A stretch of 64,000 bases of DNA from contig OU612069.1 of the NCBI GenBank assembly GCA_914767715.1, positions 28,021,387-28,085,386 of the forward strand, read 5' to 3'. A program made the translations under genes and the position numbers. The stretch is from Membranipora membranacea. Taxonomy: Eukaryota > Bryozoa > Gymnolaemata > Cheilostomatida > Membraniporidae. The notes beneath the pieces were generated by a model, which was given only the letters and a program-made list of their open reading frames with translations, had not been told where the DNA came from and made no database searches. Below are positions 33,624-47,444 of this stretch, piece after piece (positions within the stretch are counted from its first letter, which is position 1; every line of letters begins with the position of its first letter).

Positions 33624-36600
33624 TCAGTCTTCCTCCTCCACCTCTGAGGAGAACATGGTGTAATAGTCTGGAGGCTGCTGCCGAGGCTGTGGCTTCATAT
33701 ATGAATCATATACTATATGCTGCTGAATTACAGATACTCTAGAAAAATAACATAAGAACAGGGCGGTTAGCCAATATTTGTTACAGGTAGGTAAGGCTCT
33801 TAAGCTGGTGTAGAGGTCTATAACAAAGAAGCTTAACACAAAGGAAGGAAATGTGTCAAGAGATAGATTAATTAGTCATGGTAAATTTCACTGTGTTGTG
33901 TGGTGAATGATTGCACTGAATAATTAGATGGATTTACATATAGTAAAGACAGAAAGAGTTATAACTAGGGTAAATTAATCTCTGCTTGGTCATTCGATTG
34001 TTTGTGTGAAATCTCAATGTGTTGCTTCACCCAGTGTGGTTGGCTTGTGTTCATTGAATAAGTTGAGCATAACAAAACGACCTTCAAGAGGTAAACCAAA
34101 GCAGGGGAACCCTACCATCTGGATTATTCATGTTCAGACCAATTTCAATCGAAGTGATAAAATGCTTTGGTCAATTGGCATCTTTGAAAACAATGTTATT
34201 AATCTTTCTATACCACTAAGTGGGATTAACTCCAGTGCATAGTGGTAAGAATTCAATGATAAATCAAACATAGTGATTTGGTCTGTCAATCTTCAACTCA
34301 AGAGGCAGCCAGTTTTGTGTGATTGCTTACTTCCCATAATCACCCTTTTAATTAACAATTATTCACGGATTACCGGTAACTTATGCAATTTCAAGATTAG
34401 TTCCTATAAATGATCGATTTTGTGCTTACTGCCACAAAAGGGCACGGAAACGGCCAAATTTGATGCATTGTTACCAAATATATTCCGGAGGGCAATTTGA
34501 TCGGTCATCGTTTCTCAGGTGAATTTTCATTGTATTATGATATTGCCTAGCCTATCTTAACAAGCTTTGTTCCGAACAAAGCTTGTTAGATATTGCCTTG
34601 TTGAGACCTTGAACATGGAATTGAGGAACTTAGATAATGATATCGATAATACTAATCAGATGGTAGCTGATTAACTGCGTTAGGCAATCTTAATTAATTC
34701 TATGATAAAGATTAGCACCAGTCAAATGAGGTAATATAAGATAACCATCAATCTACACACTCTATGTGGGCTGTGTCAAGCTTCAATATATAGGGTCTCA
34801 GAGGTCAATAACCAAAAACAACTGTTGTTTGCATACCTTTAAATGGCCTTTTTGGGTTTAATTTATAAATTTAGTGCCACTTACGAAAAAATGGATTTGA
34901 TACAATTGTATTACACAATAGGTGCAAAAGGTGCAATAGGTGCAGAAGCTTCGCTAGCAAAATTTATTTTGGATTTTATAACACAATCAGCTCATAAACC
35001 ATCTAAATACCACTAAGCTTGCTGCTCCCATTCTGAAATCTTACTGCCACACAAAAAACCGAGATAGTTAGCTCAACCGGAAGGATTTCAGGCAAATAAC
35101 TTTAAACGACACCATGAGCAAGATGTCACTGCTCTGCATTGTACAACAGACCCCAAGCCAGCACAAATACATTGCACCCACACATTAATTTTGACATGTA
35201 GCACCTCAACTCAACACAAGGTATTTATATCTTTTTTATGTCTAGGGTCTGGGGATGAAGGATGTTGCGATCAGGAAAGCAATCCACTGCTATTCACTGT
35301 CAGGTGAAAGGTGTCACAGGAGTCACGGATTTTAAACTCATTTGTGGGCGGTAGTGTTTTGATAATTTGTTTCAGACCAGTAGCGTATCTAGTCTCTACC
35401 TGCATATCAAGTTTCAACATTCGACAGCATAAAAACAATATACAGCAGGAAACGACCAATTTTCAAAAACCTAAACCTGTGTGTTGTTTGCCTCAACACA
35501 GAGCAGTTTCCCCTTCATTGCAATTTGACTATCAACATTAGTTTTTCTGTCATATAACCTGCTGAGGAAAATGCTGAGACTGTAATATATTGATATGGTG
35601 TCAGCCATAATCCCGTGAACCGACATTAATCCTAGGTATGTGTTGCAACGAATTCGGACTCCGTAATCAGGCTACTGAGATTAATACCTGGTGTATGAGC
35701 ACCATAGACTGCCAATAATAATAATGACTCCTGTAGGCTCTAATATACATTTTGAGTGGTTTTATGGACCGAGATATGTAGTAATGTAGTTCTAAATTGA
35801 CATTAAAATTGCTTTTAAATGATAATTGCCTGTCAAAAACTTTCTTTGAGAATTATCATTGGAAATTCTGCCAAAACCACTGTTAATGGCGAAATAATAC
35901 AAAATGTTATCTTCCATAACTGCCCATAAACAAGTTTCTCCAATGCCAACAGGAGAAGTTTCTGACTGGGTAACATGCTGAACCCTGATGATCTTCAATA
36001 CTGACATCTTATAAAAAAATGGATAATGAAATGGAGACTATTGCTACATAAAAGTTATGTCACTTTTATCATGTTTCAAACACTTAACCATGACAGTTAT
36101 TCCATGGCGGATATTACTGATTGGATCCTATTTGGCACAGCTTTGCACCTCAAGTTTGTGGATAGTTTCCCAAAAATGACAAATTACATCATTATTCTAT
36201 CCAGGTAAATTGCCTTCACATGTAAATGACAATATGTAGTGGATGATTATAGCTCCACACAGACAACAAGTGTCTACCAGCTGTGTCACCAAGAACCTTA
36301 CATGGTCTTATACAATATACTGATAATATGACAAAACACAATAAATGAACGATTTGTCAAACTTAGATATTGAATGTTTTATGTCTGAATGTTTTCTTTG
36401 TCACTATTGTTTTGAACCTTTTAGCCAGATAGTGTCTTGTTGTGTTGGCCGTAATGTTGTATACCCTAGCCTCGTTTTTTTGAGATCAGTGTTTGGTTCT
36501 TCTTTTGGACTTTTTAAAATCTGAATCAGAGTTATAATCACCATTGTAATGTCATTAGCACTGCATCCATCGAAAAATTTGGTGGATGCAGTGCTAATGT

Positions 36601-38025
36601 CAAATTTAATTCGTGAATGAGCAATTAATCAACTTACACACAGCTGAGTTTCTCGTTAATCTCATCGTCTGATAGCTTGAACCCGAACTCTGAACTGAGT
36701 AAATGTTCTTTTCCGAAGAACTTGAGGTGTCTGCCAGCCCTCCCTTCACAGCTCTTTCTGTACCCCTTCTGTCTGATAAAATGTCCGACTAGATACGAGG
36801 CTTTAGGCACTTCATCTCTTCCTTTGTATATAGCAACCCAAGCTTCATCATAGTACTGTTGTGTTTTATAGTAATCACCTTCCATCTTCAGTGATACTGT
36901 GAATAGAAGTATAGTCTAGATAGAACAGTGTCTAACAGTGTCTTCAAATGCAGGCTGCACACAGGGTTAAACTGTGCCCACTGCCCTGATCCATGGTATG
37001 ATATACACACAGAATATCAAATTAAACTTAATATCAAGATCATCCCATATTAATATTATGGAGCAGTATAATAGTTTTGGGGTAAAATTTAAGTTTGAAC
37101 TATGATTACTGAAGGTCAGCTGTGTTTTGCCCCCTAACACACAGCTCATTCTAATAGGATGACAATCTCTGCTATAAGGAGGTATGAATCAAACCTTAGT
37201 GGTGAATGTGCAATACTGATACAGCGACCGGATCAGAATACAGAATCATGTCTCTATAATGGGTTAAAGCCTAAGTTCTGTTTCATCAATGTTTGACAAC
37301 TCCCGCCTTCTTTCCTCATATCAATCAGATTAAAAATTTCGCCTCTGAATGTGGCCATCATGATTATTCGAGATTATTATCAAGACATTTGATGAGTCAT
37401 TCCCAGCAATTCAATATCCTTCCTGTGCATCGAACAGTTCTCGGAATTAAATGTGTAAACAAATATATTTATAAGGGAAATGGTGAGCAGTTAAAATCTC
37501 GTACACTACCTATCTCCTTCCCGATAATCAAAGGATCCGAAGACCCGTGCACATTAAATTCTATTGAATTCCATGAAACAAAACTTGCCTGATTTCTGAG
37601 AGCGTAACTTAGCTCAGTCCAATTGAACATAATACCAGTGATTTTTGTAGTAGAAGAGGTTGACATGGCAGTCGGCCTAAATAAATTATCTAAGTACCAT
37701 GAGTCGAAGCATGCACTGTGAAGGAAATGATCATGGTTGTTTTGTCAAGAATATTTGATAATTTGCTGTTCTTTGTTTATGATATCTATAACTTACCTGT
37801 GACTCGCTTCGTTTTGTAGTTTTTGGTGCAGTTAACATCAATCCCTGTGTAGTCTTTCAAACCATAGTCCAGACCCAGAAATGGTCTTATCTCGTAAGGT
37901 ACAGATCCGTTGAATGGCTTCAATGGTGGTATGAAACATTCTCTTTTTGGATAGTTGAAGCTCTGAACAGCACACACGTGGAGCAGAGCAAAGAATAGGA
38001 CTGCAATATAGCTCGCCATAATCAT
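33624..38025 (-). CDS. Secreted 200-residue protein of unknown family, 3 exons
   Basis: Coding exons 38025-37797, 36896-36638 and 33738-33624 (603 nt) join in consistent phases (1, then 2) and end in TGA. The N-terminus is a clear signal peptide (MIMASYIAVLFFALLHVCAV, likely cleaved after QS); a second in-frame ATG two codons later could also serve. The mature part has four to five cysteines (RECFIPP, DVNCTKNYK, KSCEGRAG, KLSCV) and an aromatic-rich centre (DYYKTQQYYDEAWVAIYKG). The tail is acidic and Pro/Gln-rich, ending SSEVEEED. An acceptor (TTTTGCAG) at about 38,045 indicates an upstream untranslated exon. I do not recognise the family. It is probably an extracellular or granule protein. 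Confidence 0.65.
34559..34587. repeat. Near-perfect 29-bp palindrome
   Basis: AACAAGCTTTGTTC, one base, then GAACAAAGCTTGTT, giving 14-bp arms. It lies in the second intron of the secreted-protein gene. A half-copy (CCGAACAAAGCTTGAT) is near 21,027. It is likely a transposon end or scar. Confidence 0.7.
36553..36599. repeat. 17-bp stem hairpin
   Basis: CATTAGCACTGCATCCA and its exact complement TGGATGCAGTGCTAATG are separated by 13 bases. It sits about 40 bp past the donor of the second coding exon of the secreted-protein gene, in the intron. It could be a short foldback element; the stem is shorter than in most microRNA precursors. Confidence 0.7.
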
Positions 38026-38486
38026 AGAAAGTGTCTCTCTATCCTGCAAAATTGTATTTATTATTAGGATTATAGACTAGAATAGATAATATTTTGTTCA
38101 TTTTGTTAATCTGTATAAAACATGACTCAGATAAACTGATAATCACATTATTATACTGATGAAGCCTTATGTTTCCTTGGTGACACAGGTAATTATTTAC
38201 AAGGTCTGACAGATTACCTTTTAATGGGCTACTATTGTGTAAATCAAGTTTAGGATATTCAGCGGGACAACGGAACCAATCCAGCGATACTGTATACACA
38301 GACATAATTTCCTTGCTGGGGAATAATCAGGTAGAGATTAAGAGCCGATAGCCTGTTGGTTTGTCTGAGGTAGGGAGGAAAATAGCTTGATTGAAATAGC
38401 TTTAGACATACAATGGCCATGCTTGTTTGTGTTATCATAAGTCATGTTCCCTGCAAAGAACCTTAAAAACAAGCAAATGAGCAAAA

Positions 38487-38730
38487 GGAGTAGGAGGTAG
38501 CTCAGTTGGGTAGAGCGCCTACCCTCTAACGCGCAATCGTTGGATGTGTTGGGTTAGGATCCCGCCGCAGTCTACCGACTACTGGGCTCAATTGACACCC
38601 CAGGTGTGCTCCGACCTGCCTGCATGCAAACTGAGAACAACTTGGCGCCGAATATGGCGGCCGCGCCCTCAAGGAACCTTAATTTTTCAGTCTTCAGACA
38701 GAGAGGAAACTTTAACCGATTTTTTTTAAC
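38487..38730 (+). mobile_element. tRNA-derived SINE, copy 2
   Basis: It has the same head (GGAGTAGGAGGTAGCTCAGT), body (CGACTACTGGGCTCAATTGA, GACACCCCAGGTGTGCTCCG, CAACTTGGCGCCGAATATGG) and a T-rich end as copy 1. The B box is mutated (GGGTTAGGATCC), so it is probably transcriptionally inactive. The two overlapping reading frames here are products of the SINE, not genes. Confidence 0.85.
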
Positions 38731-39180
38731 AAGAATCTCGAGGAGATATCCTGGTATAGGTCAGCTTGCTAGAATTCTGATGGCTATAATACAAGAGTTA
38801 GAAGATGGTTGGCCATGAAACCCTAAAGTCATTGTGTAACGCTACATTTGAAGGCAGTATGAACTGTGTAAATACCTGTTTCTTGCAGAGAAATTGAATC
38901 CTAGCCGCTGAGATACAAAACTAAGCAGCAACAAAAGTTTGCAAAGTTGATTGGATCTTCTTAGACGATGCCGCGCTCTGCAGATACAAGCTTCATACTA
39001 CGCATTAATGTTAGATTATGGTGTTTAAATACGATGAAGCCATTGATCCATGAACATGTTTCCATTCAATCCCTTAATCATTCCCACAGCTAATGCTTTT
39101 TACAGTGACTCAACAAGGCATGTTTCTCAAGACTAAAAAAAAAGATTGAATAGGCTGTTCCCACAATAAAGTAAATTTAG
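38731..39180. other. No gene recognised
   Basis: AT-rich, between SINE copy 2 and the duplicated block. No coding exon or repeat family is visible. Confidence 0.4.
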
Positions 39181-40985
39181 CGTAAAATATTATGATAACA
39201 ATAATATCCTGCTTATGGACAAACTAAGAGGCTTAAGCCAAAATTGAAATCCAAACCTCTCCTGAGGCTGAATCGCAATCCTTCGACATCTGACAGATCT
39301 AGAACATTTTGGAGGTGACAGAATGAATTTTTACCTGTTGAGCCACGAACATGAAGTTGCCGTAACAGATCAATTAGGTGAGAAAACATTGAAATCAGTT
39401 TGGATGATGCTGAATGAAACCTCAGAACGCAATGAGTTTAATGAGTCTAGTAATTTTTGCAAAGTTGCTGCGGTTTATGAAATTTGCTGCGGTCAAAAAG
39501 ATTTGTTGTTAATAAAAAATCCGGGACAACATTACACCATGTTTTGCCATGTGCCAATAACTCAAAACAAAATAGATCTGGATGTCGCTGAGTTTGTTAT
39601 CTGCCCCAGAATTAGGTTTTTGATCCTGCTTTACATCACTAACTAGTTTGCAGAGTCCTAGCAGATTCTATGATAATTCCAGCGGATGTGACCATGCATA
39701 TATTCGTTTAACCACACTGGTTTGCCATTGTTACTGGTTTGGTATCAAGTGAAATAGAAAAACCAAAACATAGCCTGATTCTTGGACTTTGGTTAGCCAC
39801 TGTTTATGTGGCTGGTACAAGGATGTATTCTGGAGGTATGTATGTATTTGTGTTATTTCTAAAATCAGCAGGATGATATACAGGAGTGAATTCCAATAGG
39901 ATAAAAGAGTTAGCAGTCAAATCCACAAGAGTAAAATAAAAATGATAAAAAATGTTTACCCTTTCACTTGAGGCATGGGCATAAGCAAATTTTATATTTG
40001 CAGTCTTGTGCTTTCCATATCTACAAATGCGTTTTAAATGCACATATTATAACTACATTGGAAATGATATCTAGCAATTTTATATTGCAGGAATATATTA
40101 TTTTGTTTGATGAAAATCCATGCCAGCGTAGAGAACCCTGAATCCAGCACCCCTAGAGGTTTTGACTGCAGGCACCTCTTTTCATGAAGTAAACAGACAC
40201 TGATTTTTTTTTATGGATATTTGCGGATTGAATAATGCTCTCTGTAAAAATACAAGCTTATAGCAGCACCTGAAAATCTTTCCAGGGTGTCGGTAAAAAC
40301 CCCAGGAGATTACGTCACCGTGACTTTTAATAGGCCATATGGCTGTTTTGGCTTCACCCATGTACCCAAATCTGAACAGCCTCAATGTTTTATGGTCGGC
40401 ATGTTTGGGATGTATTGATGAGCTTCTTAGAGATTTATCTAGTGATGCTTGACGAGGCTTCCGTACATTGTATCAAACTGTTGCCAATATTATAATTCTC
40501 CTTACTCAGTAAACCGATATTTGTGGTATCTTTATTTTTAAACCCAAAATCTCGGTCAGTGATTTTGGGCTGGAACGATTGATTGCAAAAATCCGCTGAA
40601 GCAATGACCATTAATACTAGGGAAGCATCTAAATTCATCCTGCAATCTGTTAGCTAAATAATCAAGTCAGCTCCCTTCATTTTCAAAAAACAATTAAGCG
40701 AAACAAAATATTTTTTAATCTTTGCGATTAGTGAATATCAAAGAAATACAAAGAAATTCAAGACGTAATTGCACAGATTGAAGGGGTAGAGGATAGGGGT
40801 AGGTCTTTATTCCCATTTTGGCCACATTTTATTAGGGATTTGAATTTTATGATCCCATTGGGAAAAAGAGCACAACTCCGTAATAGTAAGGGGAAAAATG
40901 GAACTTGCCTTCACAGCTGGCACTAGCAGTGCAGAGGTCAGCTTATAGTTGAGATGCTATATAAAGCTATATACAGCTTCCTCAT
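39180..40985. repeat. Duplicated block, unit 1 (about 1.8 kb)
   Basis: Diverged but collinear with 41,840-43,835. Shared stretches include ACAATAATATCCTGCTTATG (39,199), GTAACAGATCAATTAGGTGA (39,361), TTTTGGCTTCACCCATGTAC (40,344), GCAGAGGTCAGCTTATA (40,930). A frame of 107 codons (39,323-39,646) reads EVAVTDQLGEKT, paralleled in unit 2. I recognise no protein family or transposon terminus. Confidence 0.8.
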
Positions 40986-41839
40986 GTCTATCGCTGTTGT
41001 GAATTGGTTCACTTATCCCATAACGTAATACAGGCCCGTGGTTCTAGGGGAGACAGAGACGTACTGCCTCCCCTAGAAAGCTCAATAGAGTGGCCTAAAA
41101 ATGCTATGATTGAATATTCCATGTCAGAGTCAGCTCATTTGGGACTTTATTTGCTATTTGTATCATTAAAACGCTTGGGATTTGGCTTTGGACTCAGGAG
41201 GAGCTTACAATACCCATTCTGGTGTTACTTACAATACCCAGCCTTGTGTCACTTCACACCCTTAAGGATATTCGTCTAACCTACCACTCTCCCTAAACTA
41301 CGCCCCTGTAGTAGTTTTTTCACTTGAACTGTTTGGGAACAATTTCCAAATTTTTGTTAGGTCTTTGATATGATGGAGGATAAAACTGGTTAATATACAA
41401 AAGAGCCATGTTTTTAACTAGCTTGACTGACTGACGAAATGTAATAGACCAGTGGATCGAGTAAGTACCATTCTTAAAATCAGCTTAGACTAGTTTGATG
41501 CTGATATAGTATGTTAAGTTTCAGTAAAAGACAGCTACAAGAAGCCTATCCTTGTCATTATCTGTTTTAAAGACGATAATGGTATATCTTTATCTCACAG
41601 CTCTTATAGATGATCACCCTACTATATTCTTTCTTTGCTACTGATGACTAAGATGTTGCTAACATTATGTTTACCGCAGCAAGTATATTATGATAAAGTG
41701 ATTGATCTTAGTAGTATTTTGGTGCATTCAAGTTCAGTTGGATTGGGATAGGCAATGACTGATTGTAACTGAACTTGTTTCAGATTAAAGAACACTATGA
41801 TGAAAAATTTATGAAATACTAGTAACAAAACAAGATCGC

Positions 41840-43835
41840 GTTTGAAAATATTATGATGACAATAATATCCTGCTTATGGGAAAACTAAGAGGCTAAAGCC
41901 AAAATTGAAATCTGAACCTCTGTTGGAAGCTAACTCCCCATTATTTGGTTCTGACAGATCAAGGACATTTATTTTACCTATTGAGCCTAGAGCATGAAGA
42001 TGCTGTAACAGATCAATTAGGTGAAAAAACAAAAAAATTGAAATTATTTTGGATGGTTCTAAATGACGCCATAGAACGCAGTGAGTTTTATGAGTGTATT
42101 TTCTTTTACAAAATTGCTACGGTTGTGAAGAAATTTGCCGCGGTCAAAAAAGTTGTTTGATCAAAAACCCTGGCTGATATTTTACTCAGTAAAAATCATG
42201 CGCTACACAATGCACCATGATCTGCCATATGTCAATGGCTAAACAGCAAAAATACAAAAAGTGATCTGGATGTCATTGAGTTTGCTCTCTGTCCAAGGTA
42301 TTCGTATTGATGATTAGGTGTTTTAAACTGTTTTAAATCATTTATTGGTCTGCAGTCAGTCCTAATATTTTGTTAATTCAAGCAAATGTGATTAGCATAT
42401 ATTTGGTTTAACCAAACTGGGTTGGAATTAAGTTAAAAAGAGAAAAATATAAAGCCTGCTCCTGCAGCGTTGAAGAAAAAATGATATCCCATGTTGAGAA
42501 TAGGTAAGCTACTGTTTCTGCGGTTGGTACAAGATTGTCTTTTGGAGGCGTTGTCATGATTTTTTTATTTATTGAGCCATGGACAAGAGGAAATTATGCA
42601 AGCATCTATATACCACAAAAGGCAATTTTTTCTTTCAAAAATTTGTGGTTGTCATTAACAACATCGTAACCCAGAATCCGTAATTGTTACTAGGAAATTT
42701 CTTTTGCAATGCTACTGCTCCCCGCATTTACAACTGTGTTTTGAATTGACATATAGCTGCATTGGAAAAGAGATGTAGCAATATCAAACTCCAGAAGATA
42801 TTGTAGGAATTATTTCGTTTGACAGAAATCCAAGCCAGCTTAGAAAACTTATTACCTGAACAAAGTCCTGAATCCTAACCACCCTAGAGATATTGAGCGC
42901 AGGCACCGGCTTTCAGAAATAAACAGGCACTGATTATCGTATGGATATTTGCATACTGAGTTATATCGCGGTTCTATCACTCTCTTTAAAATTGCAAGCA
43001 GATGGCAGCACCTGAACATCTCTCAAGGGTGTCTGCCATTAGTAAAAGTAGAACACGAGTAAGATCTTTGGTCAGCCTGGTGGCCGCTTGATAAAAATAT
43101 TTTAAACTTTAGTATGGAGATTTACTTGGTCTAGTAAAAATGTTATGGTAAGTTTTTAGCAACTTTATGCAGAGGGCCAGGAGATCAAACTAGAATTTTT
43201 CAGAGTTTGTCTATAATCCCCAGGAGATTGCATCACCGTGACTGAAATTAGGCCATTTGTGTGTTTTGGCTTCACCCATGTACCCAGGTCTTAACACCCT
43301 CAGTGTTTTATGGGCGGCATGTTTGGGAGGAGATCTGTCTACTGACACGCGGCGGGGCTTCCATACATTGTATCAAACTGTTGATTAAATTTGAATTAAT
43401 ACTATATTATACCAATATTATAGTTCTCCTATTTCAGTGCACCAAAATTTTTTTATCCTCGTTTCATAAGCAAAAATCTCTGACTGCAAAAACCCACTGA
43501 AGCAATTCCCATCAACACTGGAAAACATCTTAATTGACCATGCAATCTGCTAGCCAAATAATCAAGTCAGCGAAAAGAATTATTTTTTAAACCTTGCGAT
43601 CGTCCATTACAAAGACACAAAAATTCAAGACTCAATTGCACAGATGCAAAGGGTAGAGGATAAGGGTAGCATTTAATTCCAATCCTGGCCACATTTTATT
43701 AGGAATTAAAATATTGTGTTTCTATGTGGAAAATAGTGCACAACTCCCTAATAGTAAGGGGAACGCTGAACTTGCCTATATAGCTGGCAGTGCAGAGGTC
43801 AGCTTATACTGGAGATGCTATATATAACATTCTGT
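41840..43835. repeat. Duplicated block, unit 2 (about 2.0 kb)
   Basis: Second copy in the same orientation, offset by about 2.66 kb at the start and 2.86 kb at the end because of an internal insertion near 43,040-43,210. The reading EDAVTDQLGEKT (about 41,995-42,030) parallels unit 1, but the frame is then broken. It is either an old local duplication or two insertions of one unrecognised repeat. Confidence 0.8.
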
Positions 43836-44108
43836 ATTATAGTGGGAGTCTAGAACTTGCTCACATCTCGAACTGTGGTGTATACATTCACCTATCCCAG
43901 TTCGTAGTGGTGCTTTCACTTGTACTGCATCAGACCACTATAAAATTTTTGACGTAGAACAGTAATTTATTATTACTTGCCTACACTTTTGCAACTAGTC
44001 TTTCTGAGGTTGGCTGCTGGCATGATATATCCAAAAGCTCTCATGTGCTGGTTATTACAGTTTAGGAGCACAGAGGATGCTACAAGATTTACATAAATTG
44101 AGTCACCA

Positions 44109-44294
44109 AGGGAGGTCTTTCAATTTGAAACGGGAGATGCTGTTTCAAAGTTATCGCTATCACACCACTCAGAATTATTGCTCATTCGGTTCCGCAATTC
44201 ACTTGGAACTTCCAGTGAGAAATGGGTGTTTAGAGAACAGATCCCGGCGGGTGAGTAATTTTGGCTATTCTTGGTTGATAGACCCCCAGAGTAA
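44109..44294. mobile_element. MITE-like element, copy C, shortened
   Basis: It starts GGGAGGTCTTTCAATTTGAA and ends near TTGATAGACCCCCAGAG, with interior TTATCGCTATCACACCACTC matching copies A and B. The short reading frames across it are not credible genes. Confidence 0.55.
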
Positions 44295-46315
44295 CAAAGG
44301 ATTATCCAAAATTCAAGGTCAGTTGTCAAATAAAACTAGAAAAAGTGATTGACAGAATAAAACCACTTCTCTGCGCCTGTGTTTGGAGTTAGCGAGGGAA
44401 AACAGTATACATTTGGCTTGATCTGGAGAACCGTCTACAGTTTATTTGCAAATCATTAAGGGTTTAGAAGCTGGTTAAGCTTAATTTAAGTGACAAAATC
44501 AACCAAATTCTTTTTGAAATTTCTAAGCAAGCCAGATGGAACTATGTGAGTTTTCAACGGTGCAGATTCTAAATCGAAAAAAGTCTTATCAGCTTTTTTG
44601 TCCTAGCCTTGCGGTGGAAATCCAAACTAAGGCATGCAAATTCAATCATGCGAAGCAATGATTATTGGGTTGCTGGTAGTTGGTTGGTTGGGTGGGTGGG
44701 CTGGGTGGGTTGGATTACTGGTAGTGGCATTCCATTTTCAACCACAGCTAACTGAACAAGTAGTTATTTAGTCTTGTGCCATCAAACTAGAAGCATACAA
44801 GTGATTTATTTAAATGAATCTAGTAAAACAAGGTAATAATCATATCCTGATTTAATCTGCCATTATTGACCTATGTATTAAATCTTCTTGACGTATTTTC
44901 ACCACACGTTTAATTCTAATACTCATTGTGATGATTATTCTTAGAGTACATGATCAAACAAAACAAGATATTTAGGAAGATATGAGTGTTATCATCTACT
45001 AAACTTAAGTTATGTCTCTGTCTATACAAACCCAGATCCTGTTCCTCAATGCCCTTTTTCAAAACTACAGAAAAGGCTGAATATATCATTTATTTCTTCA
45101 AATACATATTTACACACAACAGTCTGCTTTATATAAGGTACAGACTAGGAGTATGCTGCCGGGGCAGGTGGTCCTCCTTTACATTTGACCCACTAAAGTG
45201 ACCATTAGATTTGCTACACAGAATAGTGTCTACTATGAGCTTTAATTTTATTTGTTTAGAATTTAAACTTTAAAAAGACATAATGCTTGATTATGTAAAC
45301 AAAGAAACTAATATTGTAGTTTTAGTTTTTGGTTGAGAGAGGTAGAACAGCTCACTCCTACATATAAACTGACTTCTACTTGTGATGCTCTTCCTTTTAT
45401 GTCCAAAATAACAGCCATTATTACAATTTTATGGTTTTAAAATGCCCAGTCATTCTAAAGTGGTAGTGACTCTTTCCCTGTGGCTTGTGGTTTTCAACCT
45501 TTCATTGAGATGCTGGTATGTGCCGTTGGCGTGTGTAGCTAGCGTTATTTATATATGACTTTACCTGACCTGACCTGAACCGTTCACTTCTCTGCTGAGG
45601 AAACCATAGTGGTAGGAAACCTACCTACTATGCATTAATAAATGATCCTGGCCATGGCATTTTGTATTGTGTATGCTTGGCCGCGAAAAAGACAGGTATT
45701 AAAAAAAACAAAAGCAATAATCCCTTATATTTAGTTGTAATTTTACACTTTGCTGCCTGATATGTTTTTACTTCACAATCTGTTGGTATTGAAATGAAAC
45801 CTCAATTTGTTAGACTAAGAAAAAATATCACTTCCTCGACCGACCTCACTATACGCTAACAGAGTTGTCTGCTCATAAGAACTGACTGAATGTGTGAAAG
45901 TAATGTTCTTCAAATTGAACATTCTCATTTAGTGAAACTGGCTCATTACAAACGGCTAGTTAAATAACTTTATAAACTAATAAAGTCTCCCTATTTGTCA
46001 GGAGGCTCCAGTTTTAAGGGGGAATTCCCTTCCCCTCTCTATCTCCCTTTTTCCTCCCTTTTTTTAGCTCTCTTAACTCGGACAATTTTTGGAGGTTCAT
46101 TTTGCCAGGGTAGCTGTGTTTTCTTACCTCCAAAGTACATATACCTATGTATTTGCTAAAAACCATTTCTACTTGTATGCAGCTATTCAGTATATTTGCC
46201 TTCCTCCCACTGCTGTTGTGGCTGAACACTCAAGTTTTAGCTTTGAAATATGCTGAACTGAGGTCAAATTGCACTGCACTCGGGGACGCAGCGTGATACT
46301 CCAAGTTGGTTAAAA
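44295..46315. other. No gene recognised
   Basis: AT-rich sequence with a (TGGG)n-like patch at about 44,685-44,715 (GGTTGGGTGGGTGGGCTGGG) and otherwise no recognisable feature. Confidence 0.45.
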
Positions 46316-46575
46316 ATGTTGGTTAAAATCCCAAAGGTTAGTCACTCACCACATCGTGGCGGCGAAATAGTGTGCCTTAAGGGCGAGGCTGCAATGACTG
46401 CGCCAGTTTGCTCTCAGTTTTGTAGGCAGGTCGGAGCACACCTGGGGGTCAAACAACTCCCAGTAGTCAGTTGACTGCAGTATGATTAGAACCCACCACC
46501 TTCAACACTTGCACGCTGAAAGTCAGGTGCTCTAACCACCGAGCCACCTCCTACTCCTACTCCTACTCCTACTCC
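46316..46575 (-). mobile_element. tRNA-derived SINE, copy 3, with expanded head repeat
   Basis: This is the reverse complement of the same SINE. The A-box region (GGTGGCTCGGTGGTTAGAGC) is at its right end, adjoining an expanded (TACTCC)n run, and the body GGTCGGAGCACACCTGGGGG is written on the plus strand near 46,430. The tail TTTTAACCAACATTTTTAAC repeats the tail motif of copy 1. Confidence 0.8.
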
Positions 46576-47444
46576 TAGTACCTCCTGATTTCTTGGTCTG
46601 TTAACGTTTCATGTATGCCTTCAGGTATCCAGCAATTTTCTGTGCATAACCTGTTAAAATGGTTTAATGTCATATGGTTGTTACACAGCAAAGATCTTCG
46701 TGTTGTTTTAGCTTTTAATGTCAAAATTTCTGAGGGTTTGGCAACACAACACAATTGACCACACTGATCAATCACAGTTCAAAAGCATAAATTGCACATT
46801 TCAAATTTTTGTATGAAACATCACATGTATCAATTTCATTTGATGATTATATATTATTGCATATTTCATGCATTCCACGAATTACACTGAACCTTTATAT
46901 TTATGCAGATAAACTAGAGGCAATATTAGACTAAAATGATGATCGAGGCAGGAACAGATGTTTCACTACATGAATATGAGCTCCTTTTGAGTGACTTGAA
47001 GCATACAGGAAAATCATTAAAGGAGCGGTTGTGGCAATATGGGGTACTAATAAGTTCAATTCTGAGCTATGGATTACCCTCTGGCTTTAGCTTCGGAATC
47101 GCTGGATCGATCACAGTTGCACAGACCAAACGTTTCAATATTACCCTGCACAGGGCAAGCTGGTCCGTGGCAGTACTTACTGTCTTTTTTCTCATATTAA
47201 GTAAGTACCACAACTTGTTAAACCACTTTCAGAGTCATCCTGCTTTGGTATGTCTTCAAGGCAAAGGAAAGCTATTTATTAGAATTATGGTTTGATATCA
47301 ACCAGGCAGTGTGATATGATTATGATTGTGTCAATAATTTGGTAACATTTATGTTTTTGATTGTCCCGAGACAGCGATACATTTCTATGTGAACATGGCT
47401 GTTCACTGTCTATAGTCCCGTTATCTGCGATACTAGCACAGATC

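Noticed and set aside
37293-37592. 99-codon plus-strand frame as a gene
   Set aside because: No domain recognised; it lies in an intron of the minus-strand secreted-protein gene and lacks coding support.
33624-38025. Resemblance of AWVAIYKGRDEVPK to the C-terminal part of FGF proteins
   Set aside because: The FGF core cysteine/glutamate signature and overall spacing are missing; too weak to assign.
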